Below are positions 1 through 9,998 of a DNA stretch of 64,000 bases, one piece after another. Every line of letters begins with the position of its first letter. The stretch's first letter is position 1. Both the position numbers and the translations under genes were made by a program. The notes beneath the pieces are model-generated. The model made no database searches. It had not been told where the DNA came from and saw only the letters and a program-made list of their open reading frames with translations. The DNA comes from Candidatus Sulfopaludibacter sp. SbA3 (GTDB lineage Bacteria > Acidobacteriota > Terriglobia > Bryobacterales > Bryobacteraceae), in assembly GCA_945890485.1 (NCBI GenBank), contig CAMDCN010000016.1, positions 102,503-166,502 on the forward strand, read 5' to 3'.

Positions 1-1
1 T

Positions 2-124
2 GCAACCCACAAGGCTGATTTGTTGGTCATTGGCCGTGGGCGCATTCAGGGTCTCCTGGGCCGGCTCCGGTCGAATGCTCACGATTTGATTCGCATGTCG
101 CCGTGCCCGGTGCTGAGCGTCTAG
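2..124 (+). CDS. Universal stress protein, C-terminal fragment
   Basis: The reading frame is open from the first bases and ends at TAG 122-124. The visible 40 residues contain ADLLVIGRGRIQGLLGRLRS followed by NAHDLIRMSPCPVLSV. This matches the end of the UspA fold: the ATP-binding G-x2-G-x9-G(S) motif (here GRGRIQGLLGRLRSNA), then the final beta strand 'SPCPVL(S)V'. UspA-family proteins are small cytoplasmic stress proteins, many of which bind ATP. The start lies outside the window, so length and domain number are unknown. Its stop codon overlaps that of the convergent gene at 121: the four bases CTAG serve both. Confidence 0.85.
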   Translation, partial: ATHKADLLVIGRGRIQGLLGRLRSNAHDLIRMSPCPVLSV

Positions 125-1368
125 CTGCGCCAAGCGAGAAAGAAGCCCGCGGCGATGCCGAGCAGAAGCATCGCGAAGCCGGCCGCCGCGGCAGGCCGGA
201 AGGACCCTCGGCCGACCGTGAGGACGATGGCCAGCTTAACCAGCGTGTTGGCGAGGCATCCGACGCCGACGGCCATGGCGGCTTGGCTGGCGGCAACGTC
301 GGCCTTGGCCATGGCGATGGTGAGAGCGTCCACGTCGGTCAGGCCGAGGATCGCGCCGGAGACAACGAGCCCGGCGCCGCCCCACCAATCTTTCACCGCC
401 TGCAGCGCGAACAGGACGGCCTGGAAGAGAACAGCCATCTGAAGCGCTGCGCCGACCTGGAGGGGATTGGTCGCTTCCGTGAACGCCTCGGCGCCTTCGT
501 GGTTGCGGGTGAGCCCCCAAACGGCGAAGCCCGTGCCGATGAGGGCCGGTACGCCAACATAGGGCAGGATGACGAGGCCTAGTGTGGGGTTGAGCAACGA
601 GGTTGCGACGCCGACGCGGACGAACATCACCGTGCACGCAGTGATGACCCCGAGCGCCAACGGGCCGCCAGACTGAGGTTCGACGCGGCTGGTGCGGGCG
701 AAAGAGAGGGTGACGTTGGTGGAAGAGATGAGTCCGCCCAAGAGGCCCGAAAGCACAGAGCCCTTGCCGGGACCGACCATGGCCCGTGCGGCATAGCCGA
801 GAAAGCTAAGGCCGGAGATGAGCAGGACGACGATCCACAGTTCCCGGGGCCGGACGCCTCCCCAAGGGCCGAACGGGCCTTCGGGAACCAACGGGAGGAC
901 GACGAGCGCCATGAGCGCGAAGCGGAAACCGGAACGAACGCCCTTTTCCGGCACCCGCTCGACCCAATGGTGCAGCTGTGATTTCTCGGCGAGCAGAACC
1001 GCGGTGATGGCGACGATGCCGCTGGCCAGACGCCAATGCCCGGAGCCAGCGAAGACGCCGGCGGCGAGAACTACGAAGGCTGCGACCTCTGTCGTGCTGC
1101 CGACGTCCTTCTTGCTCGCCATGACATACGCCGCAACTACCAACGCGGAAGCGCCGGCCAGTAGGGTGGTGGCCAGGGCTTCGTAGCCCAGGCTCCAGAG
1201 GAGGCCGGCCGCGCCGCCCAGACCACCGAGAAGGGTGAAAGTACGCACCCCGGCGAAAAGCGCATGGGCGCTGTCGGGCCGGCTGGAGCGTTCTCGCTCT
1301 ACCCCGACCGCGGCGCCCCCGACGGCGGCGACGAGAAGCCCCGCCACGTTCTCCCAATTCATATCCAT
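121..1368 (-). CDS. MgtC/SapB-type N-domain plus DUF4010 membrane protein
   Basis: A 415-residue integral membrane protein. The first about 130 residues carry the MgtC/SapB signature (GLLVAAVGGAAVGVERE, then GVRTFTLLGGLGG) with several hydrophobic helices. The remaining two thirds are a row of helices with the DUF4010 pattern (GLLGGLISSTNVTLSFAR near residue 210). This MgtC-DUF4010 architecture is common in bacteria and its function is not settled; MgtC itself is linked to Mg2+/acid stress. It is convergent with the stress-protein fragment and divergent from the thiol peroxidase, whose ATG is 49 bases away. The start ATG at 1368 fits the conserved N-terminal helix. Family call firm, function unknown. 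Confidence 0.8.
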   Translation of the reverse strand: MDMNWENVAGLLVAAVGGAAVGVERERSSRPDSAHALFAGVRTFTLLGGLGGAAGLLWSLGYEALATTLLAGASALVVAAYVMASKKDVGSTTEVAAFVVLAAGVFAGSGHWRLASGIVAITAVLLAEKSQLHHWVERVPEKGVRSGFRFALMALVVLPLVPEGPFGPWGGVRPRELWIVVLLISGLSFLGYAARAMVGPGKGSVLSGLLGGLISSTNVTLSFARTSRVEPQSGGPLALGVITACTVMFVRVGVATSLLNPTLGLVILPYVGVPALIGTGFAVWGLTRNHEGAEAFTEATNPLQVGAALQMAVLFQAVLFALQAVKDWWGGAGLVVSGAILGLTDVDALTIAMAKADVAASQAAMAVGVGCLANTLVKLAIVLTVGRGSFRPAAAAGFAMLLLGIAAGFFLAWRS

Positions 1369-1417
1369 ATCTCGTCCGTTTACCGGCCCTTCAGTCTACA
1401 TCGGCTATAGTGAAAGC

Positions 1418-1933
1418 ATGACCCGACCTGGCGCGATTACGATGCGCGGCAACCCCAAAGACCTTGCCGGACCGGAACTGAAAGTTGGCGATGCCGCCCC
1501 CGCCTTTGAGGCGGTGGATTCGACGATGAAGCCGATCACGCTGTCCGACACTTCGGGCACCGTGCGAATCTTTTCCGTTGTTCCTTCGCTGGACACCCCG
1601 GTATGCGATATGCAGACCAAGCGGTTCAACGATGTGGCCTCCACGCTGCCTAACATCAAGTTTTATACGATTTCGATGGACCTGCCGTTTGCGATGAAAC
1701 GGTGGTGCGGCGCGATGGGCGTCGACAACATGGCAATGATTTCGGATCATCGGAACGCCTCCTTCGGCGAGGCCTACGGAACGCTGATTCCGGATTTGCG
1801 GATTGAGTGCCGGGCGATTTTCGTTGTCGACGAAAACGACACGATTCGGCATGCCGAGTACGTGAAGGAAGTCGCGGATCATCCCGATTACGATGCGACG
1901 CTCACGGTGGCCAAAGCGCTCGCCGAGAAGTAA
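1418..1933 (+). CDS. tpx: Thiol peroxidase (atypical 2-Cys peroxiredoxin)
   Basis: The 171-residue product has the usual Tpx length. It contains the N-terminal GNPKDLAGPELKVGDAAPAF block typical of Tpx, the peroxidatic cysteine in SLDTPVCDMQTKRF (Cys63), and the resolving cysteine in MKRWCGAMG (Cys97). The Cys spacing of 34 equals that of E. coli Tpx (61/95). It reduces H2O2 and alkyl hydroperoxides in the cytoplasm using thioredoxin. The open frame extends upstream to 1235, but that part overlaps the divergent gene and lacks homology, so ATG 1418 is preferred. A weak inverted repeat (GCCGGGAA 1945-1952 with TTCCCGGC 1979-1986) follows the stop. The 195 bases to the next gene hold nothing else recognisable. 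Confidence 0.93.
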   Translation: MTRPGAITMRGNPKDLAGPELKVGDAAPAFEAVDSTMKPITLSDTSGTVRIFSVVPSLDTPVCDMQTKRFNDVASTLPNIKFYTISMDLPFAMKRWCGAMGVDNMAMISDHRNASFGEAYGTLIPDLRIECRAIFVVDENDTIRHAEYVKEVADHPDYDATLTVAKALAEK

Positions 1934-2128
1934 GAATTCCAACAGCCGGGAACGAACTACTATTTCTGGAAGATTTCTTTCCCGGCATTCGCCTACAGAC
2001 CTGGCAACTTCCTTAAATTTCTGATAGATTGTGCCCTAATCGGTTTGCCAGAGTCGGTTTCTGTTTTGGCCCGAGAATTGCTCGCACTTGAATCGGCGTA
2101 GTGTCTTTGTGCTTCTGGATGCCCAGCC

Positions 2129-5044
2129 GTGACTGAACTTAAACGACAACTGATTGGTGCCTTCATCGTCATTCTGACGGTGGCGGCTGTCGTTGCGGCA
2201 GCGATTAATTTTCAGCAGCAGAACAAGTACGAGCTGCCCGAAGACGGCGTGACTTGGGTGGATCGGGCCACGCCATTGCACCCCCAAGCGGTGGTGGCGC
2301 TGCATGTGGCGCCTGGCAGCGCTGGCGACAAGTTCGGCATCCACGAGGGCGATGTGTTGCGCCGGATCGGGACGCTGCAGGTTGAAAAGTCGACCGATGT
2401 CGCGCAGATCCTGGTGGGCTCCGGCGCCTGGAAGAAACTGGACTATTTCGTCGAGCGGAAGGTGACACGGCAAGGTGTGTCTGTGGCGCTGGAGACGAAA
2501 CTGGCGGTGGTGGTGGAGGCACGGACGGCTGGTTCGGCGGTGCTCTACCAGTACGTCGTCGGGGCGGCGTACCTGTTCATCGGGCTGTTCGTTTTCTTCC
2601 GGCGCGGCTCAGCGCACCGCGCGGTTCATTTTTACCTCCTGTGTTTGGCTAGCTTCGTGTTGAACACGTTCCACTACACGGGAAAGTTGAACAACTTCGA
2701 TAAGGTCGTCTACTATTCGAACGTCGTGGCGGGGCTTTATCTGCCGACGCTGTTCTTCCATTTTGCCGTGGCGTTTCCGGAGCCGGCGCGGCCATTCCGG
2801 GCGCGGTGGACGCGGGTTCTGTTATATCTGCCGGCGACCATTTTGGCTGTGCTTTGGATGATGATCACGTCTGGCACATTGCGGCTGGAGACATCGCTGA
2901 TCGAACTGCGATGGATGATGGACCGGGTTTGGCTGCTCTTTGTGGTTTCGGGGCAGATGGCTGGGGCGATCGTCTTGGCGCTACGGTATCCACGCGCCGA
3001 GGACCCGATCGTCCGGCAGCAATTGAAGTGGCTGCGGAACGGAGCGGTGCTGGGCGTTCTTCCGTTCACGGTGCTGTATGCGCTGCCCTATGCTTTAGGG
3101 TCGGTCCCGACGCCGCGGATGGAGATGGCGGTCCTGGCACTGGTATTAGTACCGATAACGTGGGCGTACGCAATCTTCCGCTACCGTCTGATGGACGTCG
3201 ATGTGATCTTTCAGCAGGGCTACGTCTATACGCTGGCCACGTTGGGGGTGTTGGCGGTTTTCTACGGCTTGCTGGTTTCGATCACCACCGGTCGAACGAC
3301 TGGTCCGGAAGGATCGGAGCATTCGTCGCGGTTTGACGATCTTTCGCCGGCCGCGCTCGTCGTGCTGATCCTCGTGGCGGCGTTTGTGTTCCAGCCGATC
3401 CGGAATTGGCTGCAGGAGGTGCTCGACCGGTATGTCTTCTATCGGGACCGATATGACTATCGCCGTACCCTGATCGAGTTTGCGAGGGAGTTGAGCGCGG
3501 AGACCGATTTGAACCGGATGTTAAGCTCGGTGTCCGACCGGTTGTTGCGGACGCTCTCAATCCAGCACCTGGCGTTCTTCCTGTCCGACGAGAAGCAGGC
3601 GGACACGTTCCGGCTGTATATGACGGCCGGGTTGACGCGGCCTGTTCCGGACGTCATGGACCTTTCCTTCCTATCGTCGGCGCAATCGGGACAGACGCCG
3701 TATCTGTTCTTTGAGCGGACGCGCAACTTCGTCGACGTGTTGGCGCGGGAATGGCCGGCGAGTGTGAAACACACGATCGCCGATTTTGGATTGACCTACT
3801 ATATACCCTGCACGGCACGCGGGAGAGTGATCGCTTGGCTGGGAGTTTCACGGACAGATAAGGGCGACTTTCTGTCGTCGGATGACGTGGAACTGCTGGT
3901 TACCCTCTGTGGCTACGTTGGCATTGCGATTGAGAACGCGCGGCTTTACCGCTCGCTCGAACGGAAGGCAGAGGAAGTGGAGCGGTTGAAGGAGTTCAGC
4001 GAGAATATCGTTGAGTCGATCAACGTTGGGATTCTGGCGGTGGATCTCGAAGACCGGGTGGAGAGCTGGAATTCGCAGATGGAACAATTGACGGGCATTC
4101 GCCGGCAGGACGCGATTGACCGCCGGCTTCGGGAGCTGTTGCCGAGTGCGCTAAGTGAAGAGCTAATCCGGACGCGGGGAGAGCAGGGAATTCACCACAT
4201 TTACAAGGCCTCGTTAACGGACCGCACAGTGAATATTGCCGTGGCACCCTTGATCTCGAAAGAGCAGGAGCAGATCGGCCGCCTAATTATTTTTGACGAT
4301 ATTACAGAGCGGGCCGAACTGGAGACCCGGTTGGTGCAGGCCGACAAGCTGAGCTCGATCGGGCTACTTGCGGCAGGAGTTGCGCATGAGGTGAATACGC
4401 CGCTCGCCGTGATTTCCACCTACGCTCAGATGCTGGCCAAGCAGGTGAACGGCGATGAGGCGAAGAGCCGATTGCTCGAAAAGATCGCCAAGCAGACTTT
4501 CCGTGCGAGTGAGATCGTCAACAGTCTGCTGAATTTCTCACGGACGGGTTCCACCGAGTTCGAGGAAGTAGACATGAACCGGGTTCTCCGGGAGACCTTG
4601 TCCCTAATCGAACCACAGTTGCAGAAGGCGCAGATTCGGGTGATTCAGCATCTGGATGCTGAGTTAGGGCCGATCCGCGGGAACGGCAGCAAGCTGCAGC
4701 AGGTTTTCCTGAACCTGTTCCTGAACGCGCGGGACGCCATGGAGTCTGGCGGCATTTTGGAGGTTCGCACGTCGACCGAAGGCGAGAGCGTGCGCATCGA
4801 AGTGGCGGACTCCGGGCAGGGGATTCCGGCGGAGCTTCTCAACCGGATTTACGATCCGTTCTTCACAACGAAAGGGGCCAAGAAGGGCACAGGCCTCGGG
4901 TTGTCGATCACCTACGGTATCGTAAAGGAACACGGCGGTTCGATTGCGGCGGATTCCAACCCTGGACAAGGGACGCGGTTTACGCTCGCCTTCCCGCTGG
5001 TCTTGAAACCCGTTGAGGAACCCGTGAATGCCCACCGCCCCTAA
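2129..5044 (+). CDS. Membrane sensor histidine kinase with PDZ, GAF and PAS domains
   Basis: The 971-residue protein starts at GTG 2129. In order: one N-terminal TM helix (about 8-28); a PDZ-like domain (about 50-125; APGSAGDKFGIHEGDVLRRI); a multi-TM region (about 135-360); a GAF-like domain (about 440-600); a PAS domain (about 615-725); HisKA with H-box VAHEVNTPLAVIS (His753); and a HATPase with N box NLFLNARDAME, G1 DSGQGIP and G2 KGTGLGLSITYGIV. All kinase motifs are intact. It overlaps the response regulator gene by 17 bases, so the two are very probably translationally coupled and form a cognate pair. The PDZ plus multi-helix sensor suggests envelope sensing; the ligand is unknown. Confidence 0.9.
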   Translation: MTELKRQLIGAFIVILTVAAVVAAAINFQQQNKYELPEDGVTWVDRATPLHPQAVVALHVAPGSAGDKFGIHEGDVLRRIGTLQVEKSTDVAQILVGSGAWKKLDYFVERKVTRQGVSVALETKLAVVVEARTAGSAVLYQYVVGAAYLFIGLFVFFRRGSAHRAVHFYLLCLASFVLNTFHYTGKLNNFDKVVYYSNVVAGLYLPTLFFHFAVAFPEPARPFRARWTRVLLYLPATILAVLWMMITSGTLRLETSLIELRWMMDRVWLLFVVSGQMAGAIVLALRYPRAEDPIVRQQLKWLRNGAVLGVLPFTVLYALPYALGSVPTPRMEMAVLALVLVPITWAYAIFRYRLMDVDVIFQQGYVYTLATLGVLAVFYGLLVSITTGRTTGPEGSEHSSRFDDLSPAALVVLILVAAFVFQPIRNWLQEVLDRYVFYRDRYDYRRTLIEFARELSAETDLNRMLSSVSDRLLRTLSIQHLAFFLSDEKQADTFRLYMTAGLTRPVPDVMDLSFLSSAQSGQTPYLFFERTRNFVDVLAREWPASVKHTIADFGLTYYIPCTARGRVIAWLGVSRTDKGDFLSSDDVELLVTLCGYVGIAIENARLYRSLERKAEEVERLKEFSENIVESINVGILAVDLEDRVESWNSQMEQLTGIRRQDAIDRRLRELLPSALSEELIRTRGEQGIHHIYKASLTDRTVNIAVAPLISKEQEQIGRLIIFDDITERAELETRLVQADKLSSIGLLAAGVAHEVNTPLAVISTYAQMLAKQVNGDEAKSRLLEKIAKQTFRASEIVNSLLNFSRTGSTEFEEVDMNRVLRETLSLIEPQLQKAQIRVIQHLDAELGPIRGNGSKLQQVFLNLFLNARDAMESGGILEVRTSTEGESVRIEVADSGQGIPAELLNRIYDPFFTTKGAKKGTGLGLSITYGIVKEHGGSIAADSNPGQGTRFTLAFPLVLKPVEEPVNAHRP

Positions 5045-6458
5045 GGGCCGTATTTTAATCATCGACGACGAAGAAGATATCCGCGAATCGCTTGAAACGC
5101 TGCTAACTTTGGAAGGTTATACCGTCGAACTGGCCCCGCTGGCCAATGCCGGCTTGCGCCGTATGGAGCAAGCCACTTACGACTTAGTCCTGCTCGATCT
5201 GATGATGCCGGACAAGTCGGGTATGGAAGTGCTGGCTGAGGTGCGGCAGCGAGACCGGTTAACGCCGATCTTCCTGATAACCGCCTATGGCTCCATTGAC
5301 GTGGCCGTACAGGCCCTGAAGTCCGGCGCCAACGACTACTTCTCCAAACCATGGGACAACGAAAAGCTGCTCATCGAAATCGATAGGCAGATCGCCAAGA
5401 ACCACTTGGAGCGGGAGAACACGGAGCTGAAGCGGGCGCTGAAGCAGCGCTACTCGTTCCCGAATATTGTCGGCAAAAGTGAGCGGATGTTGAAGGTGCT
5501 CGATCTCGTGGCCCAGGTGGCGCCATCGCGGGCGACGATTCTGATCACGGGCGAGACGGGGACGGGTAAGGAGCTGATCGCCAAGTCGATTCACACGAAT
5601 TCGACGCGATCCGAGCAGCCGTTTATCGCCGTGAATTCTGGCGGCCTGCCGCCCGACCTGCTGGAGTCGACGCTTTTCGGCCATGTGAAGGGCGCCTTCA
5701 CTGGAGCGATCGCCTCGCATAAGGGTGTCTTCGAGATCGCCAACCGGGGGACGATTTTCTTCGACGAGATTGGGAACATTTCGCTGGAGACCCAGGCAAA
5801 GTTGCTGCGCGTGATTCAAGAGCGGGAGTTTATGCCGCTGGGATCCACCGACGTGATGCAGGTGGACGTCCGTCTCGTCGCTGCGACCAACGAAGACCTG
5901 AAGAAGCTGGTGGAGGAAAAGAAGTTCCGCGAAGACCTCTACTACCGGCTCAACGTAATCAACATCCCTTTGCCTCCGCTGCGCGAGCGGAAGGAGGATA
6001 TTCCGCTACTGACGCAGCACTTTTTTGATCGATTCTGCAGGGAAAATGGGAAGTTCCTCAATCCCGAGGGCAAGTCGACGTTGGTGTTCGAACCGGATGC
6101 TTTGCAATTGTTGATGGAACACAATTGGCCTGGAAACGTCAGGGAGCTCGAAAACGCGGTTGAGCGGGCGGTTGTCCTGGCGAACGAGACGGTGGTGCCG
6201 GTGACGGTCCTGCCGGATTCCTTACTGCATGCGGGTGGCATCAAGATCCGGACGGATGATACCGGAAATGTGCCGGCGGACGCTTCCTTGTATGAAATTG
6301 TGGCGGCGTTCGAGCGGAAGCGAATTATTCAAGTTTTGGAGACGGTGAACTTCTCGCAGACAGAGGCGGCGGAGATGTTGCGGATTCCGCTGTCGACGCT
6401 CAACCAGAAGATTAAGCGGCTCTCCATCGACATCAAGAAGGCTGGGCGGGGCTCCTAA
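5028..6458 (+). CDS. NtrC-family sigma-54-dependent response regulator
   Basis: 476 residues. The receiver domain occupies 1-120 (acidic DDEED near 13-17, phosphoacceptor Asp57 in LVLLDLMMPD, Lys107 in YFSKPWD). The central AAA+ sigma-54 activation domain (about 145-385) has Walker A GETGTGKE, the sigma-54-contacting GAFTGA loop and Walker B-type FFDEIG. A Fis-type helix-turn-helix lies at about 425-465 (FSQTEAAEMLRIPLSTLNQK). All functional motifs are present, so it should activate sigma-54 promoters when phosphorylated by the histidine kinase it overlaps. Targets are not evident from this window; the sigma-54-like promoters at 40-44 kb lie beside a different, orphan activator. Confidence 0.94.
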   Translation: MPTAPKGRILIIDDEEDIRESLETLLTLEGYTVELAPLANAGLRRMEQATYDLVLLDLMMPDKSGMEVLAEVRQRDRLTPIFLITAYGSIDVAVQALKSGANDYFSKPWDNEKLLIEIDRQIAKNHLERENTELKRALKQRYSFPNIVGKSERMLKVLDLVAQVAPSRATILITGETGTGKELIAKSIHTNSTRSEQPFIAVNSGGLPPDLLESTLFGHVKGAFTGAIASHKGVFEIANRGTIFFDEIGNISLETQAKLLRVIQEREFMPLGSTDVMQVDVRLVAATNEDLKKLVEEKKFREDLYYRLNVINIPLPPLRERKEDIPLLTQHFFDRFCRENGKFLNPEGKSTLVFEPDALQLLMEHNWPGNVRELENAVERAVVLANETVVPVTVLPDSLLHAGGIKIRTDDTGNVPADASLYEIVAAFERKRIIQVLETVNFSQTEAAEMLRIPLSTLNQKIKRLSIDIKKAGRGS

Positions 6459-6518
6459 GGCGATTCGCGCCATGGTTCCGTGACACAATGTAGGCACTTT
6501 ACAGAATAGTTTCCGGAC

Positions 6519-9500
6519 ATGAAGACGATTGGGCGGTATGAGGTCCTAGGTGAGATCGGTCGTGGCGGCTTTGGTGTTGTCTACCAAGCCCGTGATCCAC
6601 TTATGGACCGGACCGTTGCCATCAAGCTGATGTTGCGGGATGCGAGCGACGATCCGGCCGGCGCCGAGGCGCAGTTGGCTCGTTTCCGGCGAGAGGCGCA
6701 GATTACGGGTAATTTGAACCACCCGAATCTGGTCACCATTTTTGAGCTGGGTTCGCTCGAAGGGCAGCCCTACCTGGTGATGGAGTACATGCGGGGTTCT
6801 GACCTCGCCCAGGTGATCGAGTCCAAACGCCCGTTGACATTGGTCGATCGGCTGGATGCCTTGACGCAGGCGGCCACAGGATTGGCCCGTGCGCATCAGG
6901 AAGAGGTAGTGCACCGGGACATCAAGCCGCACAACATCTTCCTGCTTGAAGATCGCCGCGTCAAGGTGATGGACTTCGGGATTGCGCGCATCACAGGTGG
7001 ATCGAATAAGACGCTGACGCGGACGGGATATCAACTGGGCAGTTTTCCGTGGATGGCTCCGGAGCAGTTTGATGGCGTGGCCGATTTCCAAACCGACATC
7101 TGGGCCTTCGGGGTGACCGCCTATGAGCTGTTGACCGGGGCACACCCGTTCCTGACCGCGAAGTCCGGCTTCAGCACGGAAGAGATCTTCAGCCGCATCG
7201 TATTCGCGCGATTTGCGCATCCTTCTGAGGTAGCCCCAGCGTTACCTCCCGCGGTTTCGGACGTGCTGGTCCGCACGATGAAGAAGGATCGGACGCAGCG
7301 GTATGTTTCGATGGATGAAGTGCTGCTCGATCTGGAGGCTTTGCTGGGTGGAGAACGGCAAAGATTGGCGAGCACGCTGGTCCGCCAAGCAGATGTTCAC
7401 CGTCTTGAGGGGAACGCGGACAGGGCGCTAGAGCTGGTTCGAGAGGCGTTGCAGTTGGACAATACCAACCGCGAGGGCCACCAACTGAGACGCCATTTGC
7501 AGACAGAGGTCCGGTCCCGCCAGACGGGACGGCAGGTCGCTCAGGCGCTGCAGGAGGCCAATGAACTGGTGGGGCGGCAGCAGTTGGGCGGCGCCATGGA
7601 AGTGCTTGAAAAGGCGCTGGCCCTCGATTCCGAGAATCAGGCCTTGCGGCAGCGGCTTGGCGAACTCGACGCGGAGCGGCAACGGGTTGCTCAGGTTGGG
7701 CGTTTGGTGGAGGCGTCGGAAAAGGCACTCGCGGAGCACGACCTTCTGGTGGCGCGAAACCTTGCCCAACAAGCCTTGACCTTGGATGGTGGGGATCGAG
7801 CCGCCCGAGCAATCCTCGGCCGAGTTGAAGCTGCGGAGAAGCGCGTTGCATCATTGCAATCGCTCTCTGCTTCGCTGGAGGCGACGCGCGCAACGCTGGC
7901 GCTCGGAGAGGTCTCCCCCGCCCGGCAGCAGCTAGCGGAGTTCGACCGGAAGGCACAACAGATCGATATTCCGGGGCATCTTCAGCAGTTGCGCGGAGAG
8001 GTCGGCGAGGAGTTGAAGCAGGCTCAGCGGGCTGCGCAGACGATGGAGGCCGCTGGCGTTGCGCTGCAGCGCCAGGACTTCCGAGGCGCGTTAGGACTGC
8101 TCGAAGCGCTACAGGGCGTACCTCAGCAGGGGGTCGTGCAGGCGATGATTCTGCAGGCCCGTTCGCAGTTGGCGGCGTGGGCGAGCAGCTTTAGCTCCAA
8201 TGCGATTCTGCCGCGGGTGAAGGAGCTGCGGGCCGCGGGAAGCCACGCCGAAGCGCTGGCTGAACTGCGCCGGGCGATTGAAATCAACCCGAGCGACGAT
8301 CGGCTGAGGCAGATGGCGGAGTGGGTGGAGCGCGAGTGTCAGGAGCAGGAGGCGCTGACGGCAATTCTCCCGTTTGAGCAGGAGATCCGGAGCCGATTTG
8401 TCGCGGACGTGGGTGGATCGTTCGATCGGATCGACGAGGTTCTGGTACGCTACGCCGGACTGCCCGGTCCCATCGCGAAGCTGCAGGAGCTGCGGTCGAG
8501 CCTGTTATCGGTATTGTCGAGCTCCGCCGAACGCGCCTTGAATGAAGGTGATTTGGCGGCGCAGCAGAATCTGGCCCCGGCATTGCTACTGGCGACACAA
8601 CGGTTTCCTGCCGCCTTGGACTTGCAGTCCCTTACCGGTCGCGTGCACCGGAACTTGGAAAGAATGCGCGCCGAAGAGGCCATCCGGATGGTTGAAGCCG
8701 GACTGCAGACCGGCCAGGCCACGGTGGCCGAATCAGCATGCGCAGCCCTCGCGGACGTTCCGGGAGTCTCGGAGTCGGCTCAAGGAAGGCTGGGGCAATT
8801 GGCGTGGACCACCTCGCAATCGATGGCACGGGGCGCTGAGCGGGGCACAGAGCAGGAGTTGCGGCAATTGGATGAAGCTTTACGCTTCGCGCAGATTGCG
8901 GTGCGATTGCGCGGGGTTTCATCCCAAGAATTGGCCCGGTGGATTGAAGGGCTGGAGGCCCGGCGGCGTCTGTGTTCGCGGCGGAAGGCGTTGCTCGAGA
9001 GCGCTCAGAAAGGAGTGCAGTCCGGAAGCGCGAAGAAACAGTTTGAGCGGGAGTTGACTCTGTTTGCCGCCGATACGCAAGGCGACGTCGCGGAACTGGC
9101 GTTTTTCGTAGACGCCGTCCGAATTGCCAGTCAGCCGTTACGCGAGGCCGGGAAACAGGGGCAGGTCCGGGCGATGATCGATAAAGCGATCGAGTTGCGG
9201 CCAGATTCCCGCGCGGCATTCGTTGCCGATTTAACGCAACCGATCGCCGTTCCGGCGCAGCGCGCGGCGGGCGATCTGCGGATGTGGATTGTGTTGGGTA
9301 CGGTGGTGCTGGTTGCAAGTGGAGGCCTCTTTTACTGGATGAATCGGCCCCAGGCGGTTACGAACGAAGCTCCACCGTTAGAGATTGCCAAATCGGTGGT
9401 AGCTCCGCCCGCGACCAAGGAACCGGTTCCGGCTCCGCGCGAAGAGCCGGCGCGTCCAATCGCCACGCCGCCGGCCGTTCCGCCCCCAACTTTGCCGGTT

Positions 9501-9974
9501 GCGGCGCCGAAAGTCGCAAAGGAACCGGGCCCGACTGCTCCAGTCTTGCGTCCCCCGGTCGCCGTGCCGGCGCAGCAGTCACCACCCGTCGTGGTAGCTG
9601 AAAAGCCCGCGCCCTCACCGGCGAAACCGGAACCAGTCGCGGCGAATGTGCCGGCGACGCCTGCTCCGACTGTGGTGGAGCCGCCCCGGCCATCGATGAT
9701 GGGCCTGGACGGCCTTCGATATAGCGAGATTACTTGGGTCGGGTCGTTGGCGACGGGAGGGGAACTCGGCATTACGGGGAATCGTCCGACGTTAGGGAGT
9801 ATTTCGGCGGGGGGCCTTCAGCCTCGTCCAGGCCGGATCGTCATTCAGGAGCCGGCATCCGGGTTGGAGCTGATCGCCGCTCCTTCGGCGGCTGGCGGCT
9901 GGAGTTCGATCAAGCTGCGGAACATGTCGGGACGAGAGATCAGACGTATCCGTCTGCGATGGCAGCCGCAATAG
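6519..9974 (+). CDS. Ser/Thr protein kinase with long helical repeat region and C-terminal TM
   Basis: The 1151-residue protein begins with a Hanks-type kinase domain (about 5-275): glycine loop GEIGRGGFGVVY, VAIK Lys36, HRDIKPHN with catalytic Asp134, and DFG Asp152. A long Q/E/A-rich alpha-helical region (about 285-910) follows, with TPR-like segments (AEALAELRRAIEINPSDD). Then come one TM helix (about 922-940), a Pro/Ala-rich linker to about 1055, and a C-terminal small domain of about 90 residues that I do not recognise. The kinase is therefore cytoplasmic and the C-terminus probably periplasmic. It starts 60 bases after the response regulator and 24 bases before the caspase-fold gene, so 2129-11534 may be one transcription unit. 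Substrates unknown. Confidence 0.9.
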   Translation: MKTIGRYEVLGEIGRGGFGVVYQARDPLMDRTVAIKLMLRDASDDPAGAEAQLARFRREAQITGNLNHPNLVTIFELGSLEGQPYLVMEYMRGSDLAQVIESKRPLTLVDRLDALTQAATGLARAHQEEVVHRDIKPHNIFLLEDRRVKVMDFGIARITGGSNKTLTRTGYQLGSFPWMAPEQFDGVADFQTDIWAFGVTAYELLTGAHPFLTAKSGFSTEEIFSRIVFARFAHPSEVAPALPPAVSDVLVRTMKKDRTQRYVSMDEVLLDLEALLGGERQRLASTLVRQADVHRLEGNADRALELVREALQLDNTNREGHQLRRHLQTEVRSRQTGRQVAQALQEANELVGRQQLGGAMEVLEKALALDSENQALRQRLGELDAERQRVAQVGRLVEASEKALAEHDLLVARNLAQQALTLDGGDRAARAILGRVEAAEKRVASLQSLSASLEATRATLALGEVSPARQQLAEFDRKAQQIDIPGHLQQLRGEVGEELKQAQRAAQTMEAAGVALQRQDFRGALGLLEALQGVPQQGVVQAMILQARSQLAAWASSFSSNAILPRVKELRAAGSHAEALAELRRAIEINPSDDRLRQMAEWVERECQEQEALTAILPFEQEIRSRFVADVGGSFDRIDEVLVRYAGLPGPIAKLQELRSSLLSVLSSSAERALNEGDLAAQQNLAPALLLATQRFPAALDLQSLTGRVHRNLERMRAEEAIRMVEAGLQTGQATVAESACAALADVPGVSESAQGRLGQLAWTTSQSMARGAERGTEQELRQLDEALRFAQIAVRLRGVSSQELARWIEGLEARRRLCSRRKALLESAQKGVQSGSAKKQFERELTLFAADTQGDVAELAFFVDAVRIASQPLREAGKQGQVRAMIDKAIELRPDSRAAFVADLTQPIAVPAQRAAGDLRMWIVLGTVVLVASGGLFYWMNRPQAVTNEAPPLEIAKSVVAPPATKEPVPAPREEPARPIATPPAVPPPTLPVAAPKVAKEPGPTAPVLRPPVAVPAQQSPPVVVAEKPAPSPAKPEPVAANVPATPAPTVVEPPRPSMMGLDGLRYSEITWVGSLATGGELGITGNRPTLGSISAGGLQPRPGRIVIQEPASGLELIAAPSAAGGWSSIKLRNMSGREIRRIRLRWQPQ

Positions 9975-9998
9975 ACGCCACTGCCGGGGCGCGTTAAC

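Noticed and set aside
1235..1417. N-terminal extension of thiol peroxidase
   Set aside because: The extra codons overlap the divergent MgtC/DUF4010 gene and lack homology; ATG 1418 gives the normal Tpx length.
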